The notes: generated from the letters alone by a model not told the origin. DNA of 31,315 nt from G020348185 sp964525045 (GCA_964525045.1 CAZGFD010000036.1:1-31315), one strand, 5' to 3'; shown: positions 1-7,775, numbered from the stretch's first letter. Translations and numbers: made by a program.

Positions 1-2
1 AC

Positions 3-587
3 TCAATTTTAGATGTCGCCAAACCCCCGTGGAAAGGAAAATTGGGCATCCCCACCGCCGGGAGTGAATATTTGCAAGCCGGCGTTTCCGTCATCAGTGC
101 CGCGAAAGGAGAAGAAGTGGCAGAAACGTTTCTGAGGGGAATCAAAGCCAATTCGGGCCATTTTGTCTTCGGAAAAAATCGCCAAATCGTCGATGCGGTG
201 GCCAAAGAAAAGGTGGCCTTGGGCCTCGTAAATCATTACTACATTTTTCGCCATTTAGAAAAAAATCCCGAGGCACCCATTGGCCTGCTGGTAACCGATC
301 AAGGGGCGGGCGAAATGGGGACGATCATAAATGCTGCCGGCATTGGGGTCACCGCTCATACCTCACATCTGCCTGAAGCGAGGCGACTCGTTCAGTTCCT
401 AATTTCTCACCCCGGCCAAAAGATGTTCGCGGAAGTGAACAAAGAATATCCTTTGGATATGGCGGTCGAGACGGACCCATCCCTCCCACCGTGGACAAGT
501 ATTCGGGCCGCTGAAGTCCCTCTGACGAGATTGGCGGAACTTCGTGAACCCACGATGACACTTATCGAGCGTGTTGGTCTTCGCTAA
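3..587 (+). CDS. Iron(III)-type ABC transporter substrate-binding protein, C-terminal part (5' end outside window)
   Basis: This is the carboxy-terminal 194 residues of a periplasmic solute-binding protein of the FbpA/AfuA type, which captures ferric iron for an ABC importer. The frame is open from base 3, before the first possible TTG at 42, so the gene begins upstream of the window. Seen: a KPPWKGKLGIP stretch like the family's 'P.WKGK.G.P' hinge segment, and NHYY, which resembles the adjacent tyrosines that ligate iron in FbpA. The tail (HTSHLPEARRLVQFLISHPGQKMFAEVNKEYPL) matches the usual end, where the last lobe closes and an EYP motif follows. No permease or ATPase gene follows; the next gene is convergent. 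Ligand specificity is inferred from the tyrosine pair only. Confidence 0.8.
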   Translation, partial: SILDVAKPPWKGKLGIPTAGSEYLQAGVSVISAAKGEEVAETFLRGIKANSGHFVFGKNRQIVDAVAKEKVALGLVNHYYIFRHLEKNPEAPIGLLVTDQGAGEMGTIINAAGIGVTAHTSHLPEARRLVQFLISHPGQKMFAEVNKEYPLDMAVETDPSLPPWTSIRAAEVPLTRLAELREPTMTLIERVGLR

Positions 588-689
588 TTTCCCAATTCAA
601 TCACTTCGGTCTTCACCGACGCCGTTGAGCCTTTGGTCCTAGGCGGGAAGGGAACCTAATCCGGTATTTGCCAAGATGAAGGCACCTCC

Positions 690-2273
690 TCAAAATTTAA
701 TTTCAGCCTGCAAATAGAAATAATCGGAATCGTCGGCTGGAGGATTCCCAGGCACTTCCGCAAGCGTTTGGATATAGCCTCCCTTAAAGAAATGATCATA
801 GCCGGCATCTACGGTGATGAAGGGGGAAGGAGTCCAGGTGGCGCGCAGTTCCAGATCTTGCCCCAGAAAGGTGCCGGCTCGCCCCGTCGGATCCTGCAAG
901 CCGGACCCCACCCAGGCATCGCGCCCCTGGGCCAGCCACCAGGCCCGATACTTCACCATTAGTGTCCCGGCAGGCCAAGGCTTCAGATAGGTGCGTATGC
1001 CCGGCGTATTAATATTGGATCGAAAGAAGGGACCGAAAATTCCCGTTGGCGTATATTCCCAGCGGCGGGCGCCAAAAAGGGTATCGAAGGTCTGGTCGAA
1101 ATCGCCGTTGGGATTCGCCGTGCCGCTGGCATAGTCGTATTGCGCCAGGAGCCGCGGGGTCCACAGAGTCTCCCACGTATATCCCAGTTCCACATGCTGA
1201 AAATAGGCAAAATGATCTTTGCCAGCCCGGGTCCCCACCTGCCAGACTGATTCCACTTCGTAATCCATCTCCCCTTTTTTGGGGGGATGGTAAAAGCGGC
1301 CCCCAAAGGTCGAATATTGCCGTTGGTTGCTCACCCCCGGATCGACATCATTTAGTCCGTAATAATACAGATTGGTCATGAGCCAGGGCAGGTGTTGGGT
1401 TTCGTAATACGTACCCCAAAACATCGTGTCACTTTCGGTAAAGGGTTCATCGAGCACCCCAAACGATCGAGTGGTTGGACGAACCACAAACGCCCGGAAT
1501 CGCCAAAGCGCATCATCGCCGATATTCAAGTGCCCCCCATCAAACGCATTGGTGGTGTTTCGAAAGACATTCCTGGCGATCAACCGCCGGCGACCAAAAT
1601 CCAGGTTGAGCCGCCCTACATGCACATCTGACCGCAGGCCCGTGTGCAAGGTATTCTGAAAGCTGGCGGAGATATGCAGTTGTTGAATTTCATGTTCGTT
1701 CACGAGGGTGGTGGAGACGAATTCTCCAGGGTCTTGTCCAAAACTGCGGGAGTCCTGGAACTCTAAAAATACGCGGATGGGGGCAAAATTGAGGCCCACC
1801 CGGAGTCGCGTCCGCACGGGCAGTTGGTCGTCGGTGCCAAATTCCCCCACGCGAAAGGGATTGGTCAGCACCTCCCCACGCAATCGGAAGGCCACCCCCA
1901 AATCGATCCACTCTGGGAGGCGCATCAGGGAGCGTAAATAGCGGGTCCATTGCGTTTGAGACGGGCGGGTAAGGATTTGGTCCGCCGGTTCAAACGGAGG
2001 CTTTTGGGCGGTGCCAAGTCGCTCCCGCATCTCCTCCATCGTGGGGAAGATTGAGGAGGGTTCCGCCCAGGTGAGGGAGGGCCACCACCAAAACACCAGA
2101 CAGGTGAACACGGCAAGGCGGGTAAGCCCGCTTCGTCCTTCCTGTCCGAAGGGGTTGGGGTACCTCCCCAAAGCCCTGGTTAGGCTGATGATGACCCACG
2201 CACGTGGGGACGGGATGAGTGGCGAATTTGCCGGTTGACCCGACCACCGGTTTGTCTCCTGTTCTTGTGTCAT
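690..2273 (-). CDS. Outer-membrane porin, alginate-export family-like
   Basis: Probable outer-membrane beta-barrel of the alginate_exp type (AlgE-like), which lets anionic solutes cross the outer membrane. The frame opens at 2429, but I place the start at 2273, where AGGAGG sits 3 bases before the ATG. The first 47 residues are not signal-like. A signal peptide follows (LAVFTCLVFWWWPSLTWA, then EPSS), so a GTG start inside it is possible and the true N-terminus is uncertain. The rest is strand-rich with family hallmarks: 'FRLRGEVLTNPFR', 'RTRLRVGLNFAPIRVFLEFQDSRSFG', 'HVGRLNLDFGRRRLIARNVFRNTTNAFDGG', and an aromatic C-terminal end 'YFYLQAEIKF' ending in Phe, the usual barrel-insertion signal. 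It is divergent from the molybdate-binding gene. A 12-bp palindrome, TTTCGCGCGAAA (2347-2358), lies in its upstream region. The substrate is unknown. Confidence 0.82.
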   Translation of the reverse strand: MTQEQETNRWSGQPANSPLIPSPRAWVIISLTRALGRYPNPFGQEGRSGLTRLAVFTCLVFWWWPSLTWAEPSSIFPTMEEMRERLGTAQKPPFEPADQILTRPSQTQWTRYLRSLMRLPEWIDLGVAFRLRGEVLTNPFRVGEFGTDDQLPVRTRLRVGLNFAPIRVFLEFQDSRSFGQDPGEFVSTTLVNEHEIQQLHISASFQNTLHTGLRSDVHVGRLNLDFGRRRLIARNVFRNTTNAFDGGHLNIGDDALWRFRAFVVRPTTRSFGVLDEPFTESDTMFWGTYYETQHLPWLMTNLYYYGLNDVDPGVSNQRQYSTFGGRFYHPPKKGEMDYEVESVWQVGTRAGKDHFAYFQHVELGYTWETLWTPRLLAQYDYASGTANPNGDFDQTFDTLFGARRWEYTPTGIFGPFFRSNINTPGIRTYLKPWPAGTLMVKYRAWWLAQGRDAWVGSGLQDPTGRAGTFLGQDLELRATWTPSPFITVDAGYDHFFKGGYIQTLAEVPGNPPADDSDYFYLQAEIKF

Positions 2274-2397
2274 CACCCTCCTCTTTGGTCCTCCCTTCTC
2301 CCGTGTTTCCAATCCGTACCAGGCAGAATGGCGGTTGCCGAATACGTTTCGCGCGAAAAACCGATGTGAGAGGGGGGTATAGCATAGACAAGTAAAA

Positions 2398-2426
2398 TTG
2401 ACAATATGTAAAGTAAACATTACTAT
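2398..2426 (+). promoter_or_regulatory. Sigma-70-like promoter for the molybdate-binding protein gene
   Basis: A perfect -35 box TTGACA (2398-2403) and a -10 box TACTAT (2421-2426) are separated by 17 bases. Transcription would start near 2433, about 68 bases before the modA start. I see no convincing ModE-type operator around it. Confidence 0.65.
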
Positions 2427-2500
2427 CATTTTTCGCTTTTTTATTCATTCCCGTTTGCGGGATCTTCGGTCCCGCGTCACAAAAACGCATGAGGTGCGAG

Positions 2501-3334
2501 ATGAACCAGACGATGACAAAAAAAATGGAGTTCGAGGGAACAGTGCTTCAGAAAGTTGGGAAAACTTGCCGGTGGAGGCTTGGCGCGCTCAGTGGCCTTC
2601 TCTTCCTGGCCCTCGGTTCGATGGTGTCGCCGGCGTGGGCCGAAGAGGTTCACGTCGCGGTGGCCGCCAATTTTCTTGCGACGTTCCAGGTCATTGCGGA
2701 ACAGTTTGAACAGGAGACCGGCGACCACCTGCTGGTGAGTCCGGGATCAACCGGAAAGTTGTATGTGCAAATTCAACACGAGGCCCCGTTCGATCTGTTT
2801 TTTTCGGCCGATGCCCGCCGTCCGGAACTGCTGGAGCAGGAAGGGCTGGCGGTGCCTGGCAGCCGGTTTACCTATGCCGTGGGCCGCCTCACTTTATGGA
2901 GTGCCGATCCCGCGTTCATCAAAGCTGACGGCAAGGCCGTCATCGAAGGTGGGAATTTTGAGTATCTCGCTATCGCCAACCCTCGAACCGCTCCCTACGG
3001 CCAGGCGGCGAAGCAAACCTTACAGGCGCTCAACCTCTGGGAAGTGGTGCAGGACCGGCTGGTGCAGGGCGAGAATATCGGGCAAACGTTCCAATTTGTC
3101 TTTACCGGCAATGCGCAGGTGGGTTTCGTGGCCCTCTCCCAGGTGCTCGACCCCAAGATGAAGGATCTCGGCTCACGCTGGGAGGTGCCCCCGCATCTTT
3201 ATCATCCCCTCGTTCAGCAAGCCGTTCTCCTCACACGAGGGCAGGACAATTCCGCAGCCAAGAAATTCCTGACCTATATCAAGAGTCCATCGGCGCGAAG
3301 CATCATTGAAAAGTACGGATATAGCACAAAGTAA
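2501..3334 (+). CDS. modA: Molybdate ABC transporter substrate-binding protein
   Basis: Periplasmic protein that binds molybdate or tungstate and passes it to the ModB permease. The start at 2501 has a GAGGTG ribosome-binding site 5 bases upstream; an ATG at 2489 is a weaker alternative. From 2501, residues about 26-48 form a signal peptide ending AWA, before EEVHVAVAANF. Family signatures are clear: the ligand-binding 'SPGSTGKLYVQI' and 'PFDLFFSADARRPELLE', then 'AIANPRTAPYGQAAKQTL' and 'VFTGNAQVGFVALSQV'. At 277 residues the length is normal. It has its own promoter. No modB or modC follows; the next 800 bases carry no convincing gene, which suggests the operon was cut by an insertion or an assembly join. 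Confidence 0.92.
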   Translation: MNQTMTKKMEFEGTVLQKVGKTCRWRLGALSGLLFLALGSMVSPAWAEEVHVAVAANFLATFQVIAEQFEQETGDHLLVSPGSTGKLYVQIQHEAPFDLFFSADARRPELLEQEGLAVPGSRFTYAVGRLTLWSADPAFIKADGKAVIEGGNFEYLAIANPRTAPYGQAAKQTLQALNLWEVVQDRLVQGENIGQTFQFVFTGNAQVGFVALSQVLDPKMKDLGSRWEVPPHLYHPLVQQAVLLTRGQDNSAAKKFLTYIKSPSARSIIEKYGYSTK

Positions 3335-4138
3335 ATCGGTACGGGGCATCATCAACCTGAGCGAAGGTGGCATTTTGAATTTCCGCACGGGGTTTTTGTA
3401 AACCTGTATGCCTGTCTCCCGGATGGGGGGATTCAACACGACAAGCCTCTATCGCACGGCCTCTCTCCTGTCCGTGCCTGTCGAAAGCTTCTTTGCCGGG
3501 TTGCCGGGTCAGGGACAATCATCCTCGCAACCCCTGTCGCCGGATGAGCACGCCTTCCTCGTACATTTCCGAAACTGGCAGGCCACGCCCGGTTATCCGG
3601 CCCATCGCGCTTTCCTGTCCTGGCTCGCCCGGGCTCTGCCGCCAACAATTTCCTGAGCATAGCCTTCCACCAGAACGCCTTCCCACAAATCGGAAGCTTT
3701 CAACCTTGCCCATTCTACCCTTGCCGTTTTGAACCTTGTGAATCGGACCCTTTAATCCCCTCCCCTTCCGCCTGATTTCCCATCCACCTGTTCGTTATCC
3801 CCGCCCGCGTGTCATGACAGATCGTGCTTTTCGTTTCCCGCCGTCGTCCGTTTCTCCTTCGTATAAATCCTTCTTTGGCGGTCGCATGCCCATCAGACCT
3901 TTTCTAATTCTGACTTGCCTAGCACCAATCCTTTTCCACCCGTAACGGCGAAACCCAAAAATTTTCCCCTCCCGCAAGCGGGATTCCGCGCGGATCAAAA
4001 TTTTTCGCTTTCTTTCGTCCTTCACTCCGTTCCGGCCCTGACGGGTACAGGGGGAAAAGGGATGGTGCTTTCGCCGGCAAGCACAGAAAAGGTCACGATG
4101 GACGCGGCCTTGAAATCTTTAACAAAGGAGATACGACA
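3335..4138. other. 800-bp stretch without a convincing gene; probable left boundary of the plasmid-like region
   Basis: No open frame here has both a plausible ribosome-binding site and protein-like composition. The longest forward frames (3408-3656, 3493-3732, 3915-4142) read as low-complexity Pro/Ser/Arg-rich translations. A small hairpin TCCCGC-AA-GCGGGA lies near 3978-3992. Upstream lies a modA without modBC; downstream begin plasmid-type small genes. A junction between the chromosomal-type and plasmid-type sequence is therefore inferred somewhere in this stretch. I found no direct repeat shared with the right side that would mark attachment sites. Confidence 0.5.
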
Positions 4139-4384
4139 ATGACGACGACAGAAAAAAAAGAAAAAGCCCAACCGGTTTACAAACATCGCGCAGGCGGCTT
4201 CGAAGGATCGGTCTGGAAAAATTCCGGCGACAAATCGGATTTTTATTCGATCCAGATCACCCGGGGTTTCAAAAACAGAAAGGGCGAATTCCGGAACACG
4301 AGTTCCTACAACCCCTCCGAAGTGGAAATCCGCCGTCTGGTGGAAAACAAGCTCGTGGAATACACAAACGCCAATCCGCTGTGA
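4139..4384 (+). CDS. Small conserved plasmid-type protein, function unknown
   Basis: 81 residues, preceded by AAAGGAG 8 bases before the ATG. The lysine/glutamate-rich N-terminus is followed by 'HRAGGFEGSVWKNSGD', 'FYSIQITRGFKNRKGEFRNTSSY' and a C-terminal helix. This resembles, from memory, a family of small plasmid and ICE proteins with the pattern 'G.V..SVW.N...YSV...R.YK...G.W.NT.SF'. Their role is not established, and a nucleic-acid-binding function would be speculation. It is a monocistronic unit closed by a strong hairpin terminator 13 bases after the stop codon. Confidence 0.8.
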   Translation: MTTTEKKEKAQPVYKHRAGGFEGSVWKNSGDKSDFYSIQITRGFKNRKGEFRNTSSYNPSEVEIRRLVENKLVEYTNANPL

Positions 4385-4397
4385 TGGGCATTCACAG

Positions 4398-4432
4398 AAA
4401 AGCCCTCTGATCCATCCGGTCAGAGGGCTTTT
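4398..4432. terminator. Strong Rho-independent terminator, bidirectional
   Basis: A 13-bp perfect stem (AAAAGCCCTCTGA / TCAGAGGGCTTTT) with a 9-base loop, flanked by A and T runs on the two sides, so it could act on both strands. It closes the small gene ending at 4384. Confidence 0.88.
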
Positions 4433-4481
4433 CCTTCCCGAAGGAACAGATACATTTGAAACACCATGAAAGGATAGAACC

Positions 4482-4769
4482 ATGAATTCTGAAACAATCA
4501 TCCAGTGCACGCCCGATACCATCCCGGCCTTGCTGGATGAGCTTCACCGCCGCGGCCTCATCACCCTTCATGACGAGCCTAGAGACATCGCGCAGGAAAC
4601 CCTGCTCGATCACTTCGCCACCACAGCAAACCGCTACCAGGCAGCCCTGCGACGAATATCGGACCTTTCCGCCCCAGGTGAAAAAGATCCCACATCCGCC
4701 GTCAGCAAAATCTACAGGCTGTCCGAAGACACACTGCGCAACGCCCCTGAAAGGAAACCGTCATGCTAA
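4482..4769 (+). CDS. Small hypothetical protein, first gene of a coupled pair
   Basis: 95 residues; an AAAGGA ribosome-binding site lies 7 bases before the ATG. The sequence is mostly helical and polar ('ALLDELHRRGLITLHDEPRDIAQETLLDHFATTANRYQAALRRI'), soluble, with no signal peptide or membrane helix. I do not recognise a family. Its end overlaps the start of the next gene by 7 bases (ATGCTAA), a typical arrangement for translational coupling, which supports both genes being real and cotranscribed. Confidence 0.6.
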   Translation: MNSETIIQCTPDTIPALLDELHRRGLITLHDEPRDIAQETLLDHFATTANRYQAALRRISDLSAPGEKDPTSAVSKIYRLSEDTLRNAPERKPSC

Positions 4770-4987
4770 AAAATTATGTCTTGGACATCACGTTTCATGG
4801 CCCCGATGGCCCATCTTGTTTTGTCCCTATAAAGGACGACATGGAAACAATCCTAATCGGCCTCGCCTATCTTTCCGACAAATGCCCTGGAAATCTTGTA
4901 GGGGTCATACACCAGGATGGACAGCACGCGGTCGAACAATGGATCACCAAAAACCCAAACTGGCACGCTCTTTATTCCAATCAATAA
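4763..4987 (+). CDS. Small hypothetical protein, second gene of a coupled pair
   Basis: 74 residues, soluble, with no recognised family. It begins inside the stop region of the preceding gene (ATGCTAA overlap) and has a GAAAGGAAA ribosome-binding site within the upstream reading frame. The content ('DITFHGPDGPSCFVPIKDD', 'VGVIHQDGQHAVEQWITKNPNWHALYS') looks like a compact alpha/beta domain. It is followed at 5016 by a hairpin terminator, which defines a two-gene operon. Confidence 0.6.
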   Translation: MLKNYVLDITFHGPDGPSCFVPIKDDMETILIGLAYLSDKCPGNLVGVIHQDGQHAVEQWITKNPNWHALYSNQ

Positions 4988-5015
4988 CCCACCACATCTA
5001 GCCCGCCTTAAGACA

Positions 5016-5041
5016 AGCCCCGGACCGCAAGGTCTGGGGCT
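5016..5041 (+). terminator. Hairpin terminator after the two-gene operon
   Basis: An 11-bp stem AGCCCCGGACC / GGTCTGGGGCT with one G-T wobble and a stable GCAA tetraloop lies 28 bases after the stop at 4987. The T tract after it is weak, so termination may be partial. Confidence 0.65.
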
Positions 5042-5147
5042 CCCGCCTGTTTAATCAATTTCCGCCATGGGAGAACACCTTCGGCCGGGCATGCACAAAT
5101 CCGCCAGGACGCCTGCGCCGGTGGCGCCATGACTGTCACGGTCATTT

Positions 5148-5561
5148 TCAGGCTTCTATCGGTTTTTCTTCTTTTTCGTATTTTCCGGCTGTGGTTTTGG
5201 TCTTTTTGATTTTTCGTCCCTGTTTGACTTCTGCCCAGCCTCTTGGTTCTGTCAGCTGGAACAGGAGCTGGCCGTCCTTTCTTTTCGGGAAATCATCAAA
5301 ATACGGCCAGTCACCGGGACGGCTTTCCAAATAGCCCTGCAGATAGTCTTCGACCTTTTTGTGGATGGCCGGATCCTGTTCGGCCAGCTCAAAGGCAATC
5401 GCCCCGCCGATCACCTTCACATGGGTTTCGCGCTTGTCACGGATTTTTCGTTCCTTCGCGCTTTCAAGCTGGATCCTGGCGCGCAACTGGCCCAGCTCCT
5501 TTTTCATCTGGTCTTCGCGCGCCTTCAGTTTTTTCTTCAGCTCTTCCGTCTTTTTGGCCAT
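5148..5561 (-). CDS. TraC/MobC-like relaxosome accessory protein
   Basis: 137 residues, with an AAAGGAG ribosome-binding site 8 bases before the ATG. Residues about 1-45 form a charged coiled coil ('TEELKKKLKAREDQMKKELGQLRARIQ'); then a helical 'RDKRETHVKVIGGAIAFELAEQDPAIHKKVEDYL' segment; the tail is lysine-rich. The gene is divergent from the relaxase across a 168-bp gap holding the oriT, as traC is divergent from traA on Ti-type plasmids, whose product helps the relaxase at oriT. The 'GGAIAFELAEQD' segment resembles the TraC-family core in which a 'G' precedes an acidic helix. The family placement rests mainly on position and composition. Confidence 0.6.
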   Translation of the reverse strand: MAKKTEELKKKLKAREDQMKKELGQLRARIQLESAKERKIRDKRETHVKVIGGAIAFELAEQDPAIHKKVEDYLQGYLESRPGDWPYFDDFPKRKDGQLLFQLTEPRGWAEVKQGRKIKKTKTTAGKYEKEEKPIEA

Positions 5562-5659
5562 AGGGATTTCTCCTTTCGCAATGGTGTGGCCTTTTGTTTG
5601 CTGAACGTCTGGATATTTTGGTAATCTTTTTCCAAGATTGATTTCTGTCCATTCCTGCT

Positions 5660-5719
5660 AAGGCGCACTTATGCAACTCTGACGAGTTGCGTGCGGTCCG
5701 GGAAATAAATTTCCCGGAC
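5660..5719 (-). other. oriT: Origin of transfer (oriT), Q-type nic region
   Basis: On the minus strand, GCAACTC-GTCA-GAGTTGC (5690-5673, perfect 7-bp arms) is followed after one base by TAAGTGCGCCTT (5671-5660). This is the layout of IncQ-type oriTs (RSF1010/R1162): an inverted repeat directly 5' of a TAAGTGCGCCCT-like nic sequence, cut by the relaxase in the GCG/CC region. On the relaxase side lies a second perfect repeat, GTCCGGGAAAT-AA-ATTTCCCGGAC (5696-5719), 10 bases before the relaxase start; it may bind an accessory protein or regulate mobA. Position between the divergent TraC-like gene and a MOBQ relaxase fits. The exact nick position is inferred. Confidence 0.8.
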
Positions 5720-5729
5720 AACGACCTTT

Positions 5730-7154
5730 ATGTCCGTCACAACACAAACCCATTATCACTTCCATTACCGGAAATTCTCGCGCGCCGATGGAAAATCCGC
5801 CGTTGAGGCCGCCGCGTACCGGTATGCCGCCAAGCTCCATGATGAACGCACCGGGGAAAATCATAACTACACCTTTAAACGCGGGGTCACCGATACGATG
5901 GTGATCACCCCTTTAGGCCAGCCTGTCCCTGACTGGGTTCATGATCCGCAAAGGCTCTGGAATGAAGCCGAATCCGCCGAGAAAAACAATCCGCGCGCCC
6001 TTGTCATGCATGAGCTTGAAATCGCCATCCCCCACCAGCTCACCCATGAGCAGCGGAAGGAAGCCGCCCGTCACATGGCCATCTTCATCACCAAACGCTA
6101 TGGCTGTGTGGCTCATCTGGCTTTCCATGAACCGAACCGCGAAGGCGATCAACGCAATCATCATGTCCATTTGATGTTCACCACAAGGGCCATCACGGAA
6201 ACGGGCTTTGCCAAAAACAAATTCCGGCACTTTTCAAGACGTGAGGCCGAAGCCCGCGACACCGGTGAACTGACAGGGGCCGAAGAAATCAAGCTGATCC
6301 GCAAGCAATGGGCCCTCATTGGCAACCGCCATTTACAGATGGCTGGCCACAAACCGACCCTCGACCATCGCAGCTACGAAGATCAAGGCCTTGATCTTGA
6401 ACCGCAAAAACATCTCGGCCCGGACGCCACCGCCAAGGAACGGAGAGGCGAACGCACAGCAAAGGGGGATTTCAACCGGGCGGTCATGGACAGAAACCAC
6501 AACCGCCTCGCCTGGGCCCAAGCCTGGGAACAGGCCCGCATCGACATTACTGGAAAATCCCTCCCCGAACCCCCTGCCCGCCCGCAAAAGCCGTTCGCCG
6601 ACATCACCGATCCCAAACGCCACGAGGATCAACCTCGGGAATTTTCAAAGGCATTCCAGACCCTGATGGCCAACCAGACAACCGAGCGTACATCGATCAT
6701 CAACCTCCATATCACCGAGCGGAAAGCCCTCTGGCGCGAACAACAGGAATTGCAGAAATCCCATAAGAAACAATGGGCGTTACTTTATCGCAGGCAAAGG
6801 GAAGAACGCGAGGCCTTCGACCGGAAACATGGCGCCTGGTCCCGTCGCCTCTTCCGGAAGCTCGATTTCTTAGGCAGGTTGTCAAAGGCCCATCGGGCGG
6901 CTATGGAAGCCATGGAAAGGCACCAGAAAATTGAACGGGCGCGGTTGGGAAGACACCATCGGGCAGCCTTACAAGTCCCCGTTCACAGGCTTGCCACCAA
7001 GCATGAACGGGATCTGGTCGATGTTGATACCCGTCACCGGGAGCAACGGCAGGAATTTCTCGCCCGCGAATTCCGCAACCGGGAACTTCTCGACCGCCTG
7101 AAAAAACAATCCCGTCCCCGGGATCGCGACCGGGATCCGGGGCGCGGCCGGTAA
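5730..7154 (+). CDS. mobA: MobA/MobL-type relaxase (MOBQ family)
   Basis: Site- and strand-specific endonuclease that nicks oriT through a tyrosine and carries the strand into the recipient. Seen: an N-terminal 'FSRADGKSAVEAAAYRYAAKLHDERTG', the MobA/MobL motif I with candidate catalytic tyrosines Y30/Y32; an acidic motif 'HELEIAIPHQLT' (residues 94-105); and the metal-binding set H133 ('AHLAFHEPN') with H145 and H147 in 'RNHHVHLMFTTR'. After about residue 290 the protein is a long, charged coiled coil rich in Arg/Glu/Gln, ending 'RDRDRDPGRGR'. No helicase or primase domain is present, so at 474 residues this is a minimal relaxase. The ATG at 5730 lacks a good Shine-Dalgarno but gives the standard N-terminus. 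It lies just downstream of the oriT, so it may be repressed by its own relaxosome. Confidence 0.92.
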   Translation: MSVTTQTHYHFHYRKFSRADGKSAVEAAAYRYAAKLHDERTGENHNYTFKRGVTDTMVITPLGQPVPDWVHDPQRLWNEAESAEKNNPRALVMHELEIAIPHQLTHEQRKEAARHMAIFITKRYGCVAHLAFHEPNREGDQRNHHVHLMFTTRAITETGFAKNKFRHFSRREAEARDTGELTGAEEIKLIRKQWALIGNRHLQMAGHKPTLDHRSYEDQGLDLEPQKHLGPDATAKERRGERTAKGDFNRAVMDRNHNRLAWAQAWEQARIDITGKSLPEPPARPQKPFADITDPKRHEDQPREFSKAFQTLMANQTTERTSIINLHITERKALWREQQELQKSHKKQWALLYRRQREEREAFDRKHGAWSRRLFRKLDFLGRLSKAHRAAMEAMERHQKIERARLGRHHRAALQVPVHRLATKHERDLVDVDTRHREQRQEFLAREFRNRELLDRLKKQSRPRDRDRDPGRGR

Positions 7155-7430
7155 TTTTCTTTCGCTTTAGGAATTGTTTAATATGAACCATGTTTTCCAC
7201 AGATTGGCCTTTAGGGTTTTCCGCTGATCCGTCCACGCCTTTGGCAGGATATCCCTTCCCCTGCCAAAGACCCTCCTTTCCTGTCCTTCAGCGGAATTTT
7301 TTAAATACCCAACCCGTGATATTCTTTCAGGCAATGATGTCCCTTTTGAGGATATCTCAGACCTACCATCCTGTTTGCCGTGCGCGGCCCTCCCGCGAAG
7401 ACAAACTGACTTTCCTACGGCTCGCAAGAT

Positions 7431-7465
7431 GTGCGCTGTATATACAAATTGTATATATAGCGCAC
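7431..7465. repeat. 35-bp near-perfect palindrome
   Basis: Two 17-base arms around a single central A, complementary at 16 of 17 positions, starting GTGCGCTGTATATACAA and ending in GCGCAC. The AT-rich centre resembles an operator for a dimeric regulator; the TGTATATACA-like core recalls LexA or ribbon-helix-helix sites, but the regulator is not identified. Confidence 0.75.
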
Positions 7466-7532
7466 CGCGTCCCCGCTCATCTTGCCAGGGGGCCTATCCC
7501 CGCCCCCGTTGGATCCCCCAGGGTTTGAAAAT

Positions 7533-7596
7533 AAATTCTATGCCTTTCCCTCCCCTTCTCCAGGTTCGTTTGCGGGTCCCTCCAGGCATAGAATTT
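7533..7596. repeat. 13-bp perfect inverted repeat with a 38-base spacer
   Basis: AAATTCTATGCCT (7533-7545) and its exact complement AGGCATAGAATTT (7584-7596). The spacer is pyrimidine-rich on its left side. The arms could pair in RNA or bind a looped protein. Confidence 0.7.
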
Positions 7597-7604
7597 CAAA
7601 TACG

Positions 7605-7631
7605 GGTCATGACACCCTTGGTCTCATGACC
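7605..7631. repeat. 8-bp inverted repeat built on a TCATGA palindrome
   Basis: GGTCATGA (7605-7612) and TCATGACC (7624-7631), spacer 11. The left arm itself lies in GTCATGAC, a palindrome, so two TCATGA sites occur 12 bases apart on the same face of the helix approximately, as in a paired operator. Confidence 0.55.
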
Positions 7632-7639
7632 AAAATACA

Positions 7640-7671
7640 TACAGGGGTATGTTGTGTTGCATACCCCTGTA
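7640..7671. repeat. 12-bp perfect hairpin with an 8-base loop
   Basis: TACAGGGGTATG (7640-7651), loop TTGTGTTG, then CATACCCCTGTA (7660-7671). Such a stem with a T/G-only loop would fold in single-stranded DNA and resembles recognition hairpins in oriT or single-strand origins. It lacks a T tract that would make it a terminator. Confidence 0.75.
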
Positions 7672-7701
7672 GGCCGCCCGCGTGGGCGCAAAAACCCCTT
7701 T

Positions 7702-7775
7702 TAACCTTGCCTTAAAGTCTGCCTGAGAAAATTATCTGAAAAGGATCAAACCCGGTTTTATATGAGGCAAGGTTA
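7702..7775 (+). repeat. 11-bp inverted repeat spanning the mobC leader and overlapping its start codon
   Basis: TAACCTTGCCT (7702-7712) and AGGCAAGGTTA (7765-7775). The right arm contains the only ribosome-binding-site-like bases (AGGCAAGG) and its last base is the first base of the ATG at 7775. Pairing of the arms in mRNA would hide the start, and a protein bound to DNA here would sit on the gene's leader; either suggests autoregulation. Confidence 0.65.

Larger units (their letters stand above)
7155..7774. other. 620-bp spacer between relaxase and MobC genes, dense in inverted repeats
   Basis: No convincing gene is present. Five separate perfect or near-perfect inverted repeats occur in 7431-7775 (listed individually), an unusual density. 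The first 270 bases show no such structure. Candidate roles are operators for MobC or ParA, a second transfer or single-strand replication origin, or a structured leader of the mobC transcript. Confidence 0.6.

Noticed and set aside
3408..3656. 82-codon open frame after modA that might be a modB remnant
   Set aside because: No membrane segments and no ModB motifs; Ser/Pro-rich translation unlike the permease.
7640..7671. Rho-independent terminator after the relaxase gene
   Set aside because: The stem is perfect but there is no T tract on either strand and it lies 486 bp after the stop codon.
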